A DNA stretch of 64,000 bases, taken from positions 5,456,001 through 5,520,000 of the forward strand of contig CM060731.1 in assembly GCA_030704615.1 (NCBI GenBank), in the 5' to 3' direction. Below are positions 1 through 12,489 of this stretch, one piece after another (within the stretch, counting starts at the first letter, position 1; the number at the start of each line of letters is the position of its first letter). Both the position numbers and the translations under genes were made by a program. The DNA comes from Takakia lepidozioides (taxonomy: Eukaryota > Streptophyta > Takakiopsida > Takakiales > Takakiaceae). A model generated the notes under the pieces. That model worked only from the letters and a program-made list of their open reading frames with translations. It was not told the DNA's origin and did not search any database.

Positions 1-640
1 CTTGAATCTTCTGTTCAAAGTGACCATTTAAGGATTTTTCCTCCTCACTTCACCCATATTCAACAAGTACAATGTCTCTAGTCAATATCAGCATCCATCT
101 CCACTCATGGAGACACACATTCAACTTTGCAAGTATGATAACCAACAGGAGTGACTCTTGGGAGCATGGGCGGGTGTTGCAGCATGGGAGGGCTAGTTGT
201 GAAGCAAATTCTGCTGCAAGCAGGTCAAGATGAAAAGCGGGCCCATCTTGTGAATCAAACATCTGGCATTGTATGACTTCAGTTCTTATTTGTCTTTTGG
301 AGATAAGTTGGATGATACTTGCAGTCCCCTATTTGTAGAAGAGAGACTTCACACCCATTGCAATGCTATGGTACATAGGACATGTCTCGTGTTTACCATT
401 GTAAAAATAGGTATGGATCTGGTTGTTTGCTAGCCTTCTTTGGTTGCATGCTGGAGTGAGTGCAGGTACAAGAGGGTACTGGTGGGTCCCAGGCTGAAAT
501 GATTTGGACAAATGTTCAAGGCTAGTCTGCAAGCTGCAGGTCAGGTTTTAGTGTTTAATGTTTCTGAATCAATGTACTACCAGTGGTCTAAAGGTTCGAT
601 ATAACAGTGCATATGTTGTCTGCAATTTCCTTTTTTACAG
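1..640. other. No gene recognised
   Basis: No reading frame in this stretch looks like coding sequence. It ends in the pyrimidine-rich acceptor TTTTTTACAG directly before the first candidate exon at 641, so it may be an intron of the gene that follows. Confidence 0.4.
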
Positions 641-1495
641 GTATTTTATAGCTGCCCACATTTTGGAAGCAAGCTTGCAGACGTGCCTTGGGGCTTTGGC
701 TATGTACTGCGACCTGCCCCCACAGTCAGCTCTTTCCCTGAACCTCCCTTCCTCTCTTGCCCCTTCTCTTTGTCAGTTAAGCTCGCTTCTGGTGCAGCTG
801 ATGGATGACTATGCTCACAAATACACAAATGTGTGAAGGCCCACTTCACAAGAAAATCATTCTTCAAAGCATACATAGTGAGAAATGATTTTTGAAAACT
901 TTGTAGTCTCGGTGTGGTGCAGGTAGGGGAGTTAAGGAGTGGGTCCCCCATGCTGGAAGAGCTGAACCGCACTATTCGCCTGCTTCACAACAAAGGCCAC
1001 CTGGATGTTCTCAGCTTCAGTGAGGTTTGTGGACCTCAAACAATTTGGTTTAATACTAGCCACATCCAGGATTGATTGCACTTCCTGGGTGGGTAAGACA
1101 GGGCACAGGATGAGGGTTGGTCGCTGAAAGTTTATGCAGAGGGGGTTTGGCAATTAGTTCTGGCCCCAAATTATCTGGCAAATTTGCAGCCAGTGGAATC
1201 ATAGTTGCTGCAGTGCTTAGGAGAAGACCTGGGACCATAATTGGACCTATGTGGCATGTCAATTCTCCAAGTCTGACAATTGCTTTGTGATGACTGCAGA
1301 CAAAAGTAACTCCCGTAGTTGAGGGCTATGGCGGGTATGCATTACGAATGGAAGTGGTGCCCATTGAGTCTGCCTATCCAGGCTTTGGTGATCTTGTGGT
1401 AATTACCTCCTTTCCCTGCTTAGCATAATCATGGCATGGTTTGTTCCTAGCTCTGCCCGTAGCTATTGTCTTTGCAAATATGGGATTTATGCAAG
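641..1495 (+). CDS. Partial multi-exon gene, product not recognised
   Basis: Four candidate exons lie at 641-791, 923-1024, 1300-1398 and, less surely, 1463-1495. Each follows an AG acceptor and precedes a GT donor (GTGCAG, GTTTGT, GTAATT, GTAAGT). All internal junctions are phase 0, and the joined frame stays open, which is unlikely by chance. The first exon encodes a helical, Leu/Ala-rich segment (YFIAAHILEASLQTCLGALA). The next two read MLEELNRTIRLLHNKGHLDV and GGYALRMEVVPIESAYPGFG. I do not recognise the family. No start or stop codon is assigned, and the gene may extend past both ends of the cluster. There are no transposon motifs, so a host gene is more likely than a mobile element. Confidence 0.4.
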
Positions 1496-2930
1496 GTAAG
1501 TGTGGGGAGCCTTGTAGATTGTAACTGTGCTAGTTGCTTTGCTGCCGTTGGTTTGATTTTCCCTGGATTCGCAAAGAAGATGAACACACCAGAAAAACAT
1601 GCAATTTTTCGAATGTAAATAAACCACTAGGATGTCCATGATTAGAATCATCATATAGGATCTATTGGCTGGATATACTAATCCTGATATGAGTGGGTAT
1701 GTGTTGACAGCTTCTGGATGGTACAGACCACATTAATTCATGTAAACCTTTAAACCGATCTGACCCCGCATACACAAAGACACTCGACTTTCTACAGAAA
1801 CGCGCTGAGCTGGCTGTTAAAACCAGACCTAAGGCACATCAGTGACTGCGTGCGTCACCAAGCTTGGCCACTCCTTCAGCGCCTGTTTACATTCAATGGG
1901 GTAGTTTCACATAGCATACATTTATTTGAGCAATTCCTCAGTGGATTGGCTGGCTGGAAAGACTTCTCCCTGCCCCAGGGCCGTGTGTCTATCTGGTAGG
2001 TGACTGGACTGATCTGATCTGACATCACATACACCAAGATGCTCAACAACTTTCTGACCCTGGCTTTGAAAACCAAGACTTACTCCAGTGGCAGCACCAT
2101 CTACATTAATCAGAGGGGAGTCTCCCATAATTTACAGTGAAGCAATTTAACCGAACTGACAACTCCTGATAGCAATCCCTTGCCCATGTCATCTGTCCTC
2201 TCTACCTCTGGTAAGTGACTTGCTGAAGGAAACTTGGCTTCCTGCAAACATTCCCTAAAGAGTGTATGGTGCGGTGAATTGCTGAATTCCCACAAAATAT
2301 GGATGTTGGGGCAATGTGTATCTGCAGTCTTCTGAATTGAAATGTCTGAACCTTAAGAGTAGGTGCTAGACTATAAGGTCGATAGTCGATACCAGCAAAG
2401 CTTTCTCCCGTGATGTAGAAATCACGAGTCTGCGGAAGCGTTCCAACCAACCTCTCGAGAAGATCAGTACAAGTCTACTGCTACAGCCCCAGCCATCAAA
2501 ACAATACCAGATCTTACAGGATCTGATCTCACTAGTAAAGAATGCTCAATCCATGAATAGCAACTTAAACCAGCTGGAGAAGGATCCAGACTTAAGACGC
2601 CAACACTCGAATCTGAGTTATTAATTGATGGATTGAGGCCATATATATATGGAAATAGACATCAACGGAGATCAAAAGTAACTTTCTTCGGAGATTTCGC
2701 ATCCACCTCAGCAGGACAGTTTGGATATGAGCCTGGAACCTGGCTGAAGATCGTGGGTCCAAAAGCTTACTCGAGATCCCACACGAGATAGTTGCAGGGT
2801 GGCTAATTAAGTATCTTAATTATCTGTACGTCGTAGACAGCCTGTGCCTCTCATCCAAGGACTTACACAAAAGAGATACTGTAGTGGGAGGCAGAAATTA
2901 ATTCGAAAAAATGATATATATCATTGAAAA
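1496..2930. other. Gene-free stretch
   Basis: No coding sequence is supported here. The stretch contains paired diverged segments, for example around 1750-1850 and 1960-2060, both mentioning acacaaagac/acaccaagat-like strings after a GATCTGA motif. This suggests old local duplication. No transposon protein motif was seen. Confidence 0.3.
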
Positions 2931-3560
2931 TAATATTATCTTTTAAACAAAAAAACAAATTCGAAAAAAAAGTGCCTAATCAAAATTTTGTTTTTCAAGA
3001 GTGCCTAATTTAAAAGCATTACCTTCAAAGAGTGCCTAATTTCAAAAATTTCTCTAAAAGTGCCTATGGTGTAAAAGATTTAAAATCAGAAAAACAAATA
3101 TGAAATAGAAACAAATCTAAAAATGATATTAATTTAAAACGTCATCCATGGACCCAGTTTTCAGTTTTCATCCATGACAGCGGCTGAGTTTTCATTTAAA
3201 ACGCCATCCATGGACTCAGTTTTCAATTTTCATCCATGGCAGCGGCTGAGTTTTCATTTTAAACGCCATCCATGGACTCAGTTTTCAATTTTCATCCATG
3301 GCAGCGGCTGAGTTTTCATTTTAAACATCGTTCATGGTCTCAGTTTTCAGTCTTCATCCCCGGCAGCGTGGCTATATTTTTATATTTTTATCATTATTTT
3401 TAGTTTTAGTTTTTTTTTTTCCCTTGAACATGGGTCAAGGGCCCTGGATGGAAATTTAGTTGCCTAATTTGAAAAATTACACATCCAAGATGCCTAATTT
3501 TAAAAAAAATTCTAAAAAGTGCCTAACTGCCAAATGGCCCCAAAAATAATTATTAGGCAG
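2931..3560. repeat. AT-rich repeat region with recurrent GTGCCTAA words
   Basis: The word (A/G)(G/T)GCCTAA recurs about ten times in two clusters (about 2970-3070 and 3460-3570), separated by A/T runs. The clusters flank a 60-bp tandem array. The arrangement looks like a degenerate non-coding element, but no terminal repeats or coding sequence were found. Confidence 0.4.
3138..3365. repeat. Tandem repeat, about 60-bp unit, about four copies
   Basis: Four consecutive imperfect copies share the order AACGCCATCCATGGACTCAG, then a TTTTCA run, then CATCCATGGCAGCGGCTGAG. The middle two copies are nearly identical and the outer two have diverged. No frame across the array looks coding. Confidence 0.8.
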
Positions 3561-4657
3561 GCAAGTGCCTAACCGGCCCCACTCACAGAGGGAACTCCAA
3601 AAGTCTGTCCAGTTCTTGCTCCCGTGTGGACTATCACAGCAACAGCAAAGGAGCGACTTGATAACGGATTGATTGACACATGTGCAGGTCTCGCGATCCT
3701 CACTTGAAGATCGCACACACTTCAATTCCTCATATATATACTCGTCGGCCCCGACGGACTATTGAAGTAGAATATTCTGTCAGCACGTCACATGCTTCGG
3801 AGTGACGCAAAATTTCTAGGGTTGCACTATAGACTTGTAGATTATCGAAGAGCAGAGCAATCGTTGCACTGGTCGCCCGAAGGTGCTTCTTTGGTTTCGG
3901 ATTGTTTTGAGGGTGACATCATTTTATTATCACAATCACGTGTGTAAGACTTGAGACAATGCCAAGGTGATGTCCGGGAGGGTTGTTCGGCCCGTTGACT
4001 AGAGAGGTCCAGAATCGATAGCAGATCGGATGAGAGAGGTGGAGCAGATTTGAGAGCTTACCAGTATGGCGTTATGGAAGGTTTGCAGCTAAGGGAGCAC
4101 TTTGGAAGGTAAGAGCTGTAAAATGTGATCATCCTTTGCGCCTCGTGATGATGAAGTCATCGGCCGAAGCAGTCGGATTGCCACCTTGAATTCGCTTAGA
4201 ATTGTGATTGAATTGTGCCGGGTTACATGATCTTTCGGCTCTGCATCCATACCTGTTGTCTGAAAGCATCTGCCAGTGTTTGTACATATGAGAGAGACAA
4301 GGGAGGCGGGTTAAGGAGACGTGCTTATCGATCTGCTGTGTTGCTAGCTTTATCTTTTGCCTCTCAATTTCTAGGCTTCTTTTCTTCTAATTGGAGCTTG
4401 AGCGCGGGATGCTGACAAACATTAGATGGTTGGTTTCTATCATAAATTATTGATCCTTGACTGGGACTCCCCTCAGCTCCAACACAAGTAAAAACATTAT
4501 CAACTTGTACATTCCATGGAAACAGGGCAAATTTATTTGAGCTGCAAATTTTCAAACAAATGTGGTGATGCTTGGCGAGCTTTAGGATGCAGCTGCTAAG
4601 ACCTCATTCAGCCCAAACAAAATATATTTGTTGTTTCAGTGTTGCAATTTCTGGTGA

Positions 4658-7600
4658 ATGGGGTCGCTTGACGGTGGAGGGCTGGAGGGAGGTGACTATC
4701 TTGAAGCACAACTACTGACTGACCCAGTAGCCCAATCTGAAGACGAAGATGGAGGGGATTCTGGGAGAATTCTGTACAGGTTTGGTTTCACTTAGCTCCA
4801 AGGTCCATGTTTGACTAATCTGGATGCTAGCTGTTGATGGGATCATCAGCAGGACTTCAAACAATTTTCAGTTACAGTCTATTTCATGTTTACTTAGCAA
4901 GGAAAACATCATAAGTGCCTTTTCTATTGTTAACATAGAGGATATCTGGAAAACTCGGATCAATTGCATGTTTCAAGGTAAGTCATACTACCGGCGTCAG
5001 CCCCTGACAAAGGTAATTTCTGTCCCTTTGTGTTCCGCTCAAGCTGGACGCGGTGTCAATGGCCACCAGGCTATGGCAAACAACTTCTCTAGTGTTAACA
5101 TTGCACACCTCCTGGGGTATTTGAGCACTCTGACTACATCTTCCCTAAAGAGGGGGTGTATCCAATAGGGATAGGACCAGCGTAGATTTACAACTTCTCT
5201 CAATTATTTTAGAAGTGGAATTCGAATTGGCAGATTAAAGGAAGCATCCATGTACTATGGAGCCACCTCAGTCTGACTTGCCCACCTACCAGCTCAATCA
5301 GGGGACTGTATTTTCGAACCAACTCAGTAAATTGGTTGAGCTCTGTCCATAAACCTATACCCACTGTCGGGAGCTGATGAAGTCAGTGGGGAGGTGATGG
5401 TGGATTGTCACTAACACACATGTTGTTGCTCTACTTGGTCCATGGTTTGGTGAGGGACAGTCACCAAGTCTATAGTCTGTACTGCAATTCTCAGTTTACG
5501 GTGTCAAGATGAATTCATGTTCGTTGTTTTGTTTGTATCCGTGGCTATTTTGTCCTTGCTTCTTTTTCTTACTTTTTTCTTTTTTCTTTGTTTTCTTTCT
5601 TTGCTGTTTGTGTCTGGTTTTCTCTTCTGAAAATCCATCCAACCATAGACCAGATCTTCTCAGTACTTTTTTTGGCTAGCAAATTTGAGTATAGAGATAT
5701 CTTGATACTTATAAGGAAATATTTCAGCTGGTGAGTTGGTGATGCACATCTTGTCAGCATTCTTTTTCTTTATAAGGTTTCTTGAAACTGTCTGTCGACA
5801 GGGCATCATTTGAAGAACTGGAGCATGCACATGTGAACTACGACACAGTGCAGTGGATGCTGATAGCACTATTGTTGGTATTGGTATATGGGGTTGGGTT
5901 GTTGCTTCTTCTCTATGTCCCTATCCGAAGATACATTGTGCGCCAAGATATACGCAATCGGGAGCTCTATGTTACGACCCAAGCTGTTGTCTACAAGGTT
6001 CGTTTGTAGTCTTCTGACATTGTCTTGGTATAGGGTGTTCATAATGACCAAAATATCTAATCATATCTCGTGATTTGCTTTGCTACATGGACGGAGATTT
6101 TTGCTATCTGTGCTAGTTGATGCATTTTGAGCTGAGTATACCCTGGTGGATAGAAATCTTGGCAGTTGATTTCTCTTCGGATCGCATCTGGTAGATTCAT
6201 GTTCAAATGATAGTCAAAGGGGCTGGATAAAGTGTTATGAGTTTCCAAGTTTTCCTGCTGCAGGGGGATTGACTTAGAGTATCTATGCTAGTGTCATGGT
6301 CCTTTGAATGGCCTGAAGAGTATGGCTCCCAAAACATAGGGGTACCTTTATGCCTCGCCGGTTCCAAAGCCAAGCGGTTATGCCAGCATGTGGGCCCCGC
6401 CGGTTTCCTTGCACGGCAGGTTATTAAAGTTTCTTAGAACCTCTGGTGTAGTGGGTATATATCCGGAACCGGACCTGCCGGTTATTGGTCACGAATAGCT
6501 ATTCAGCTCAGTGCCCTGAAGACCATCATAGTAGTTACTCCAGAATGGCTAGTGTTGGGGTGGGATTGGACTTTCAGAGTTCCACTTTGTCTCTAAGAAG
6601 AGACAGGTCTAATTTATGATATAAACATGGCAAGTTGCGGCAAGAAGGTGATGAAGTTTTCAAAGGGCAGGCCTCTGTCAGAAATCGGCTGTTGATCAGG
6701 ATTAGTAAAGCCACAGACAAAATGTTGCTCCTCTGTATAGTAAGTGGAGCAACTGGGAAAAAGGGAAACCACAATCAACTCTCAGATGTGTCCCCCTCTC
6801 TTAATAGACAAGTTCCACGAACAGGTTGTCCCCTTCTACTTGCAAAGCCTGTGGCAGTTGTGAGCTTGAGTTGTCATCCTGCTCTGTCAAACTTAAAGTC
6901 GGGCTCTTGGTTTTATGTTCTGAATCTAGGCTGTCATAGGCACTGATAGCCAGCACTCACAGAGTACTCCCAATTTTTTCTTTGCCTCAATCCTTGTCAT
7001 ATGCTGTATGACATCAGGTGAGAAGACCGATATTTTTGCCCTGTTGTGGAGTATCTGTAAGGGAGAAGCATGTGCTCTTGAATCTGGTCACAGACATGAT
7101 CATTGAAGAAGGTTCGTACACCACCTTCCTCGTTGTTTCCTTCCTGTCTGGTGTCTTTCTTTGGCTGTCTCTGTGTCAATCCCCTGAAGTTTCTTCGTTC
7201 TCAAATTCTTTCTCTATGGAAGGATCTATGGAAGGATCAGGTATGGATCATATTCTTTCTCTATCTTAGAGGATTCTTTGATGATTAGTTGTTTTTGGTC
7301 TGCATGTTAAGGGCCCCACTTTCTTTCATATATCCTGTATTCTTTTGCCCAGAAGCTCTTTGAGCTTCTCATGAATGGTATAACATTCCATTCTTTCTTT
7401 TTGTCACATTATGTGAAGCATCTACTACACACAAGCAGAAGGAGATCATGTTAACACTGAAGGCACATATTCAGCAGCAAACGAAACATTTTCCTTGAGT
7501 TAGGATTGCTAGACCTGCAAATCCTGATGTACAGATGTATGAAACCCATGGTGGTCCCAGGGTGCCTACAGTCATGTTTTGGGATATCGACGATTCGTGT

Positions 7601-10158
7601 GGAGAATGCCAGACTAGGCTGGCCTGCACCTGGGCTTGAATTGCGCATGCAAGGCGTGGCCAACCCCCGGCTCTTCAAAAGGGTAAGCTTCTCTATTGCC
7701 GAAGTTGTGTGCATCGCATCAATGGCTTTTTTTTTCATTTTTCCAAAATTGCCACGGGGGCCACATGTGAATTCTACCCAGCGCTCATGTGGCGAGAATA
7801 TCAAGGTGGCAGGGTTAGAAAAGTGGCTATATAACAGGTGGCATGTTTTAAAGGGTCCACATAGGCAAAATCAGGCTCCTAATATTCAACTACTGGCGCT
7901 TTCTGGCAAATGTTTTGGTTTTCAGTTTTTACCCCCCCATAATTCCTTTGCACAAGTAGCTGACCATTCTCCAGGTCGAAATCTGGCGATTTTTCACTAG
8001 AAATAGAAACACTGGTGTGCATGGATGTTATAGACTGCAGTTATACACTCTCTTTTTCTGTGTTGGCTGTCCTGTACCTCAAGAAGATAGGCTAGGTCAG
8101 ATACCAATCGTTCTGGAGCCAGTTATTGCGTTTCAACCGACCTAGGTATGTGACTTACAGAAAGCTGTCAGGGTGTCATACACAGCCGACAACAAGCCTG
8201 TGACATTGATACTGGTTTAAGGGGTCGTGCCATTGTATTAGAGGGCATGATCCCCATGGTGCCTGTAATATTTACTGAATGGCTGTGGAAACAGAGATAT
8301 AATGAGTAAACTCATTAGGCAATCTAAGTTATGGATGTATCCTCGCAAGCTGTTTGGTTATAATACTCCAGTATTGTGGTATTGGATATCTTACAGATGC
8401 AAACAAAGACACATGTGGTCCAGGGTGGTGCTCAGTTAGTCATGTAGAAGCTTATGTAAATGAATTACCCGTTCTCCAAGGGACCTACACCTTAGTTTTT
8501 TGTTTGAAGGTTGCTAGAGCTTTGCCACAAGAACAATCACTTAGGAGGAGCCAGAGGTAGCATTTGCCAACCCTGGTGGATTCAGGATAATGAAAGATGC
8601 CAGTTACTACCTTTAATGCAGATGGTACTCATTGCAGCAGCAAACATACGTCAAAGGCAGATGGACAATGGGGATGAAGGTTCAAGGGCTTCATTGACTG
8701 AGAATGGTCTGATTGAAGAATTTCAGACTCCCCCTCAAGTGGCGGGAGCTCAACTGCCACCGCCCTGGTCTTGGCAGCAAGGAGTAACTCCTTGGCAAGT
8801 GGGTCCCATCATGTACCAACTGAAAGCTTTGAATCAGCAGTGTACAATCTTAGATTTGTGACTTGATTCGTTCTCCTGGATTGACTCTCTTTGGGACAAG
8901 ACAGCATTCTTTCTCTTTTAATCAGGTCCTCTTCCATGTGACCATCCTTGGTGTTTTGTCCTAGTACCTATGTTTTTCTCTGTGAAAGCTATTCTTTACT
9001 TGCCTCATTATATCTTCGGTCACCTCTCAAATATGAGTTCAGACTTCACTAGGCCCTCACATTGTTATTCTACTTTCTCAAAAAATACTGCACACTCTCA
9101 CGATTGGTGGGTTACACATGAGGATAAAAGTCTGAACCCAAACAACTGCTGCTTGAGTCTTTGAAATTTCTTTTGGTGATCAGAGATTGGACCCATGCAA
9201 TACTGAACATGAACTAGCCCAGCTGTTTTAGAAAGGTCATGACACAATTCAGTGCCTGATTAGAGAGTTGTCTCCTTCAATGTCTGGCCCCATGGCACTG
9301 CTGTATGGCCTGGTAAGAGCACATGAATTAGTAGGTTCTGAATATGACATAGGCTGGGGCAACAGATGACATATCCAAGCACACTGCAAAGAGATACATT
9401 GCCACCTGCTACGGGGGAGGCCATGATGCGTAAGCTGGAGGGATTGGAAGCATCTGTCAAGGTTAGTGTCACAATTTTCTGAGGTCCACCTGTATTGTTC
9501 CCATGTAGTGGCTTTTCTCGAGTGTCAATGGTAAAAGGTGTGCTCTGCTTCTCTTACTCTCCCTATATCGGCACAAAGTGTTCTCAGAGCATTTCCAAAA
9601 ATATTGGGCAAATGCCCAATCTGCTAGGAGCCAACCAGAGGGCAGGAAGAGGCGTGAATGAGTTTATGCAGATGCTAATTACTGATGTAGTTAGTGCAAC
9701 TGGGGTTATGGGAGCGGAGGTCAAGTTACCGAAGAGCACCATGTCTTTAGTGTTTTTAGAGAGTTATGCCGAACCTGCTCTATGTTGGCTAAAATGAAAG
9801 CCCGGCTTCTTGATCCCACCTCATTCCCAAGAGGTCCTACCAATTTGTTTTGGGCAGGTATTGGATCAGGTGAGTGTAAAGAGGCCTGCAGTGTGCAGAA
9901 TTGTAGGCTCTTCTGTTCAGTAGATGCCGAAAACCTCTGTACGCATTCAAATCCAATTCTTTCTCTCCCAACAATGCCACTGACAGTCCATGATTACCTG
10001 CACCCTTAGTGGTGATGTGGATTGTTCAGCTTGCTGACATATGCAGTGAAGTTGATAAACTTTTTTCCTTCTACTTGATGGGCATGTTTCTCTTCTTTTG
10101 GTTGCAGAGAATTGAGTTGCTGATAGAAGGACGCCATGAGGCCTCTTCAAGCAAATGA
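4658..10158 (+). CDS. DUF7642-like integral membrane protein, 7 exons, 285 aa
   Basis: Exons: 4658-4779, 5802-5997, 7018-7111, 7561-7682, 8622-8798, 9366-9461 and 10108-10158. They join in phase (2, 0, 1, 0, 0, 0) at GT-AG sites into 286 codons including the stop. The ATG at 4658 opens an acidic N-terminus (MGSLDGGGLEGGDYLEAQLL). Exon 2 holds a strong hydrophobic segment (VQWMLIALLLVLVYGVGLLL), then a basic stretch (RRYIVRQDIRNRELYVTT). Exons 3-4 form a globular region with FLPCCGV, EKHVLL, VTDMIIEEGCLQS and TIRVENA; this order matches, from memory, a plant family of unknown function. The last exons give a Pro/Gln-rich linker and a short helix ending RIELLIEGRHEASSSK. Intron 1 contains a LINE tail. 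This is the only intact gene I could assemble in the window. Function is unknown; a membrane-anchored protein with a PH-like or sensor fold is inference. The exon 5 donor (GTGGGT) and exon 6 acceptor are the least certain junctions. Confidence 0.82.
4924..5126 (+). repeat. LINE 3'-end fragment inside intron 1 of the membrane-protein gene
   Basis: The translation contains EDIWKTRINCMFQGKSYYRR, then QPLTKV and AGRGVNGHQAMANN. These match, with substitutions, the last 50 or so residues of the LINE frame at 10729-11727 (EDIWKTRINSIYDGKSHYQR, QPLTEV, HGVNGHKATANN). It is a 5'-truncated copy or a solo tail. It lies on the same strand as the host gene and within its first intron. Confidence 0.75.
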
Positions 10159-10728
10159 AGCAGTAAACTAGTCATAAGCTTTTTGATTCTTATATTCTTT
10201 TTCCTTTTTTTCCAATTTTTTTTTGGTTTTCCAAGGAAACCCAAGCCAGGCTGCCGGGCCTTGAGGGGGAAAGTAACCCCCTTTGTGAGCCATGAAGCAT
10301 GCAGGGGCAGAGCCCCAGCCCAAAGGCAGCATAGATTCTTTGTTTTTCTCAAAGGAGGGAAATGTAATTTATGATAACAGGTGGATACTTATCTGAGATA
10401 TAGGTTTGGCGACACTGCAACAGCCACTGGTGGCCCATTATGTAACAGTTTGTTGGGCTCTCGCAAAAGAAGTTTCCCCATGTAGTCTATGTAGTCTACG
10501 TTCAATGTCTATGTTATGTAGTCTATGTTTTGCTGAAATTGCAACTCATCTTGAAACGATTATCTCCATATCGTCCTTGGCAATGCTCAGGACAGGGAAT
10601 TAGTAGCTATTAAGTAGCAACGCATTTTCATGGTGTGATTTTTGCTTTGATTCCTTGGGCAATCCCTTTACGCCATTTCTGTAGGCAGGTATTTCTGCAG
10701 AGGGGTCAACTCTGAGGTTAAGAAAACC

Positions 10729-11727
10729 ATGCTTTGTCGCGTTATTAGACCTGCCTTGGAGTACGGATCTGCTATATGGGTTGATAACTCCAACCAGGCT
10801 AAGTCTCTAGAATCCATTCAAGTGGGGGTGCTTAAGGAGTGTATGTCAGCATGCTCCAAAACAGCCAATGTGGCTGTTCGGGGTGAGTTTGGCATTCCGT
10901 CCTTAAGCTCCCGACGAGATGAATTCAAGGTCAGATGGTGGGGTCAGCTGCAACATATGCCCAACACCAGATATCCTAAGTTAATCGACTCTATATCTTG
11001 GAAACAGGACCGCCCTGTCAAACAGGCTAAGTCCTGGCAGAAGAGAGTAGAAGAGATTCTCAAGGACCTGGACCTGGATCTGCAAGTCTTGACCCTGCTG
11101 GATAAATCTGACTTAGAGGCTGTAGTGTCCTCAGCCATGTCTGTTGCCATGAGATTGTGTGATGAAAATGAAGTTAGGCAGAAAGCTTCCCTGAACTTGT
11201 TTCCAGTCAGTGACAAGGGGGAGGACATCTTGGATGACCTCAAGGGTCTACCCACTCTCGGCACTAGACTGAAATTTAAACTCAGGGCAGGAAGCCTACC
11301 TTTGAACAGCAAACAGAAGCAGAGAGGAAAGGGAGAGTGCAATTGCCCGCTGTGTGGGCAATCTGAAGACAGTATTCACTTTCTGATACACTGTCCGGGG
11401 TTCTCTCACCAAAGAGACGCTCTCTTCAATTCTATCAAGGGAATTGTGCCTGTACCCCTGTTTAACAACTTTGAAAGTCATGAGGCTGAGCCAAAAGCCC
11501 AGGCCCTCCTGAGGCCTAGTTTTTGGGCAAATCACACACAGCAGATTGATGCTTGTGTGAAGGGATTTCTAGAGGATATCTGGAAAACCCGGATTAATTC
11601 TATATATGATGGTAAGTCACACTACCAACGTCAGCCCCTGACAGAGGTAGGTTCTGTCCCTTTTGTTCCCGCTCAAACTGGGCACGGGGTCAATGGCCAC
11701 AAGGCTACGGCAAACAACGTCTTATGA
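10729..11727 (+). pseudogene. C-terminal part of a LINE reverse transcriptase protein
   Basis: A 332-codon frame starts with MLCRVIRPALEYGSAIWVDN, the segment that follows the reverse transcriptase thumb in many non-LTR elements. Near residues 203-230 it has a zinc-knuckle-like CPLCGQSEDSIHFLIHCPGF pattern (CxxC, HxxxHC). The palm with its catalytic YxDD motif is absent, so the copy is 5'-truncated. It begins 570 bp after the stop of the membrane-protein gene on the same strand. Three more diverged pieces of the same family occur in this window (4924-5126, 12317-12480, 44101-44215). As a relic it is unlikely to be active. Confidence 0.8.
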
Positions 11728-12316
11728 GCACAATCTGTAGGCAGGTATCAAAAGATGACCACAGCTGCACATGGAAATTACAACTTCATTAGTCAGTAAT
11801 GCGATATAATGCAGGCCAGGGGTGGGGGGTGGGGGGTGGTGGGAGAGGATATATCCTAGTTTTGCCTGGTGACAGCAACAGACTCTCTTTTCTCTCGTCT
11901 AAGAAGAGAGTTTCTTAGTCACGGGTACAACCAGTGAGTAGGTCTGCACAGTGCATCTGTTGATCTGCTCGCTCACTTGGGATCACTTTCCATTCTGAGA
12001 GCTCTCCTCTTCCTATGTGCTTGTCTATTTTTGTACTACATTAATCGTGCCACATACTGGTGTCTCTTCACAGATTTCTCATCCCTTGCAAAAGATCTTT
12101 AAGCTGAGGACAGGATGCGCTTTGCAGCTGCCTTTCAGGAGCAATGTTTGCATTTCATTTATTCTGTAGTTCTACCCTGTTGTATGAGTGACTCCCACAG
12201 ACCCTTGGGGCCTACCCCAGACCTAACAGATCACCTTTTTCCTTGCACGTTTCCCCCCGCGTAACAGTCTCAGTTGTAGTTTCGTAAACAAGGTGTTGCT
12301 CTCTTTTCCTGTACAT

Positions 12317-12480
12317 AAGGTGTGAAGGGCTTTCTAGAGGATATCTGGCAAACCGGAAGTAATTGTCTCTATCAAGGTAAGTCACAAAACCGGAGACTCT
12401 CACAGTACCTGTTCCATTTTGCTTCGCCCAAACTGGGCACGAGTCTACTGCCACAACTTTACAGCAAACAATTTCTTAAT
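12317..12480 (+). repeat. Degenerate LINE 3'-end fragment
   Basis: The words GGCTTTCTAGAGGATATCTGG, CAAGGTAAGTCAC and CCAAACTGGGCACG recur here in the same order as at the end of the LINE frame ending at 11727, but with frameshifts and insertions. It is a third, more decayed copy of that tail. Confidence 0.65.
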
Positions 12481-12489
12481 AGTACATCC

